From DATMXS01 sp050260275 (GTDB lineage Bacteria > Acidobacteriota > Terriglobia > Bryobacterales > Bryobacteraceae), in contig JBLNBX010000230.1 of NCBI GenBank assembly GCA_050260275.1, forward strand, positions 1-15,896: 15,896 nucleotides of DNA, given 5' to 3'. Made by a program: the position numbers and the translations under genes. The notes beneath the pieces are model-generated. The model ran no database searches and was not told the DNA's origin. It saw only the letters and a program-made list of their open reading frames with translations. Each line of letters opens with the position of its first letter. Positions within the stretch are counted from its first letter, which is position 1. Shown here piece after piece: positions 14,819 through 15,896 of this stretch.

Positions 14819-15046
14819 TCACCTCCTGCCGCGCTTCACCTCTGAGCCGAGGGAGCTTTTTCTGGCGAGAACGGCACGGCTGGGCTTGGGCCGGGGCCCG
14901 GGGGGCGTACCCTCGGCAAGTTCTTCCTCGCGAGTGACCTCCTGCTTGTAATCCTGTTTGTATCGGTCCGGTACGGTGTCTTTCCCGGGCCGGAGCCGGC
15001 CCGCAAGTTTGAACTGCCCCGGTTTGTTTACATCTTTTTTACCCAT
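14819..15046 (-). CDS. Tiny hydrophilic protein (75 aa), first gene of pair
   Basis: Unrecognised protein of 75 residues beginning MGKKDVNKPGQFKLAGRLR and ending SEVKRGRR. It is highly charged and Pro/Gly-rich, without a hydrophobic core, so probably disordered. A middle segment (DRYKQDYKQEVTREEELAE) may form a helix. The frame extends upstream to 15130, but that extension is Ala/Pro-rich and less convincing. The ATG at 15046 has GAGGG about 7 bases upstream and gives an N-terminus (MGKKD) similar in character to its partner's MPKKG. The stop codon is separated by one base from the ATG of the next gene, and this gene's end supplies that gene's Shine-Dalgarno, a sign of translational coupling. 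No homologue comes to mind. Confidence 0.62.
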   Translation of the reverse strand: MGKKDVNKPGQFKLAGRLRPGKDTVPDRYKQDYKQEVTREEELAEGTPPGPRPKPSRAVLARKSSLGSEVKRGRR

Positions 15047-15329
15047 GCGCGCACCCTCAGGGAGGTAGTAGCAAGCCAGGGGCCGCGCCGGAGCGGCCGG
15101 GCCGAGGTGCCTGGCGCTGGCGATCGGCATCCGCGCGCGGGACCGGGGGGCGCGGGGAACTGCGGCGGAGCGCCGGACCGGGGGAGCCCGCGCCGGTCAG
15201 GCAGGCTCGTCAGGAAGGCGCCGTTCCGGGCAGGAGAGCGGCGGTTTTTTCTGCCATTCTCCAGGTTGTGCTATGCTACGAAGGAACAAGACGGAGATAA
15301 AGGTAGAGAAGGAGTATCCACGTTCTAGC
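15047..15329. other. Divergent intergenic region between small-protein operon and rpsO
   Basis: This 283-base GC-rich stretch lies between the - strand small genes and rpsO and must hold both promoters. It contains a perfect hairpin GGCCGC/GCGGCC (15081-15086 / 15093-15098) and, near rpsO, a T6 run at 15245-15250 and an extended -10. Reading frames across it are rich in Gly, Pro and Arg and have no credible ribosome sites, so I see no further gene. Confidence 0.5.
15269..15277 (+). promoter_or_regulatory. Extended -10 promoter candidate for rpsO
   Basis: TGCTATGCT is an extended -10 element: TGn immediately followed by TATGCT, which matches TATAAT at four of six positions. It lies 52 bases upstream of the rpsO ATG. 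The -35 position at 17-base spacing (TTCTGC) is poor, as is common for extended -10 promoters. The leader after it is purine-rich (AGGTAGAGAAGGAG). Confidence 0.42.
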
Positions 15330-15599
15330 ATGGCGCTGGCCGCTGAAATCAAGCAGCAGATCATACCCAAGTTCCGTATTCACAAGACCGACACGGGGTC
15401 GTCGGAGGTGCAGGTGGCTCTCCTGAGCCGGCGCATTTCGGATCTCACGGAGCACTTCAAGACTCACAAGAAAGACCACCACTCCAGGCGCGGTCTGCTG
15501 ACCTTGGTAGCGCGGCGCCGCAGGCTGCTCAATTACCTGAAGAAGGAAGACCCTCAGCGGTACAAGAAGCTGATTCAGGAACTGGGCATCCGCCGCTAG
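15330..15599 (+). CDS. rpsO: 30S ribosomal protein S15
   Basis: The 89-residue product is ribosomal protein S15, a primary binder of the 16S rRNA central domain that nucleates the 30S platform. Family hallmarks are all present: FRIHKTDTGSSEVQVALLSRRI, LTEHFKTHKKDHHSRRGLL, and VARRRRLLNYLKKEDPQRYKKLIQELGIRR. Length matches the usual 88-89 residues. The reading frame is open further back to 15273, but that ATG lies inside the promoter's -10 element and the added residues are not S15-like, so 15330 is the start. GGAG at 15311-15314 is about 15 bases away, a longer spacing than usual. pnp follows after 187 bases, the common rpsO-pnp order. Confidence 0.98.
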   Translation: MALAAEIKQQIIPKFRIHKTDTGSSEVQVALLSRRISDLTEHFKTHKKDHHSRRGLLTLVARRRRLLNYLKKEDPQRYKKLIQELGIRR

Positions 15600-15621
15600 G
15601 GCAGGGTACTCGCAAGGCACA

Positions 15622-15706
15622 AGCGGGCGAGAGTCCAACGGGACCGCCTCAGGTCAATTTGAGGCGGCTGACTTCGCCCTGGCCAAACCCGCTAGGTCCT
15701 CCCGCT
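15622..15706 (+). promoter_or_regulatory. Structured leader in the rpsO-pnp spacer, with competing helices
   Basis: An outer helix pairs GGGCGA-(bulged G)-AGTC (15625-15635) with GACTTCGCCC (15670-15679), ten pairs. Inside it, after an 8/2 internal loop, CCGCCTCA (15644-15651) pairs perfectly with TGAGGCGG (15660-15667) around an 8-base loop. A competing fold is possible: AGCGGG (15622-15627) with CCCGCT (15701-15706, or 15688-15693), and GGACC (15641-15645) with GGTCC (15695-15699). In E. coli a hairpin before pnp is cut by RNase III and mediates PNPase autoregulation; a similar role is plausible here. Confidence 0.55.
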
Positions 15707-15721
15707 CAAGTCTCCAGTCCC

Positions 15722-15742
15722 GGGCCGCCGTCCAGGCGGCCC
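15722..15742 (+). promoter_or_regulatory. Perfect GC hairpin upstream of pnp
   Basis: GGGCCGCC (15722-15729) pairs perfectly with GGCGGCCC (15735-15742) around the five-base loop GTCCA. No T-run follows, so it is unlikely to be an intrinsic terminator between rpsO and pnp. It is better read as a processing or stability hairpin in the pnp leader. Confidence 0.55.
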
Positions 15743-15751
15743 AAGACAAAC

Positions 15752-15769
15752 CGGCCCAATGGCGGGCCG
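15752..15769 (+). promoter_or_regulatory. Short GC hairpin just upstream of the pnp ribosome site
   Basis: CGGCCC (15752-15757) pairs with GGGCCG (15764-15769) around a six-base loop. It ends a few bases before the pnp Shine-Dalgarno GGAG at 15775-15778. It could also pair in part with the preceding hairpin's GGGCC, which would alter access to the ribosome site. Confidence 0.45.
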
Positions 15770-15786
15770 TGATTGGAGCAAGTCAA

Positions 15787-15896
15787 ATGGTCCATACCAT
15801 CGAAGTTGACCTGGGAACGAGCAAGCTCTCCCTGGAGACAGGCAAAGTTGCAAAACAGGCAAACGGCGCCGTAGTTGTGCGCAGCGGCGATTCCGT
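15787..15896 (+). CDS. pnp: Polyribonucleotide nucleotidyltransferase, N-terminal part
   Basis: Only the first 36 codons are present; the gene runs off the right edge. They read MVHTIEVDLGTSKLSLETG, then KVAKQANGAVVVRSGDS. This matches the start of the first RNase PH domain of PNPase, whose usual wording is LETGKLAKQADGAVLVRYGDT. PNPase is the phosphorolytic 3'-5' exoribonuclease of the RNA degradosome. GGAG about 8 bases upstream supports the ATG. Its place directly after rpsO is the classic arrangement. Catalytic residues lie outside the window. Confidence 0.93.
   Translation, partial: MVHTIEVDLGTSKLSLETGKVAKQANGAVVVRSGDS

Noticed and set aside
15047..15130. N-terminal extension of the 75-residue small protein to 15130
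   Set aside because: The extra residues differ in character from the rest, and the ATG at 15046 has a Shine-Dalgarno and an N-terminus resembling the partner protein.
15219..15250. CGCCG/CGGCG stem followed by T6, terminator-like on the + strand
   Set aside because: The stem is only five pairs with a 15-base loop, and no + strand gene lies upstream for it to terminate. The T-run may instead be part of the rpsO promoter region.
15107..15328. 73-codon + strand frame ahead of rpsO
   Set aside because: Composition is Gly/Arg/Pro-rich as expected from GC-rich noncoding DNA, it overlaps the promoter candidate, and no ribosome site is visible.
15273..15329. Upstream ATG giving S15 a 19-residue extension
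   Set aside because: The ATG lies within the candidate -10 element, lacks a ribosome site, and S15 is already full length from 15330.

Overview
The window reads as GC-rich bacterial chromosome, densely packed with genes and mostly made of short operons. It has no insertion sequences, phage genes, CRISPR arrays, tRNAs or rRNAs that I can see. Housekeeping genes (rpsO, the start of pnp, dtd, a phosphohexomutase) show that it is core chromosome. The best guess for the host is an Acidobacteriota-like bacterium. That rests on the 89-residue basic protein ending in an LSEEARRRIAAAQKRRW-type tail, the Q/G-rich membrane protein, and general codon use. It is an impression from family resemblance, not a phylogenetic result.

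Layout, left to right. (1) The 3' end of a thioredoxin-fold protein (CPDC motif) runs off the left edge. (2) Bases 427-6715 are a tightly coupled three-gene + strand unit: a DUF1175/YfaT-like lipoprotein, a 1533-residue bacterial alpha-2-macroglobulin with an intact CVEQ thioester site, and an unrecognised six-helix membrane protein. Both junctions are 4-base ATGA overlaps. The unit looks like an envelope protease-trap system. (3) Two - strand genes follow, a phosphomannomutase/phosphoglucomutase and, downstream of it, a short MgtC/SapB-family membrane protein. A 16-base perfect palindrome lies between them. (4) Bases 8846-11091 (+) hold a complete-looking group I ECF metal transporter (Ni2+ or Co2+) in only two polypeptides, a CbiM-PDGLE fusion and a CbiQ-CbiO fusion. 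(5) On the - strand come dtd and a small basic protein with a coiled-coil/GRP/basic-tail layout. (6) Divergent from dtd, only 20 bases away, is a GHMP kinase whose motifs resemble plant glucuronokinase. (7) On the - strand is a 501-residue membrane-anchored protein with a long disordered Q/G/R-rich middle. (8) Further along on the - strand is an operon of two tiny hydrophilic proteins with a recognisable Rho-independent terminator. (9) Finally rpsO and the start of pnp (+) are separated by a 187-base spacer rich in perfect hairpins with competing pairings.

The most interesting parts are the two-polypeptide ECF transporter, the thioester-bearing macroglobulin paired with a YfaT-type partner and an unknown membrane protein, the structured rpsO-pnp spacer, and the small disordered-protein operon. 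Nothing here is clearly a wholly new defence or mobile system. The novelty lies mostly in fusions, gene pairings and RNA structure.
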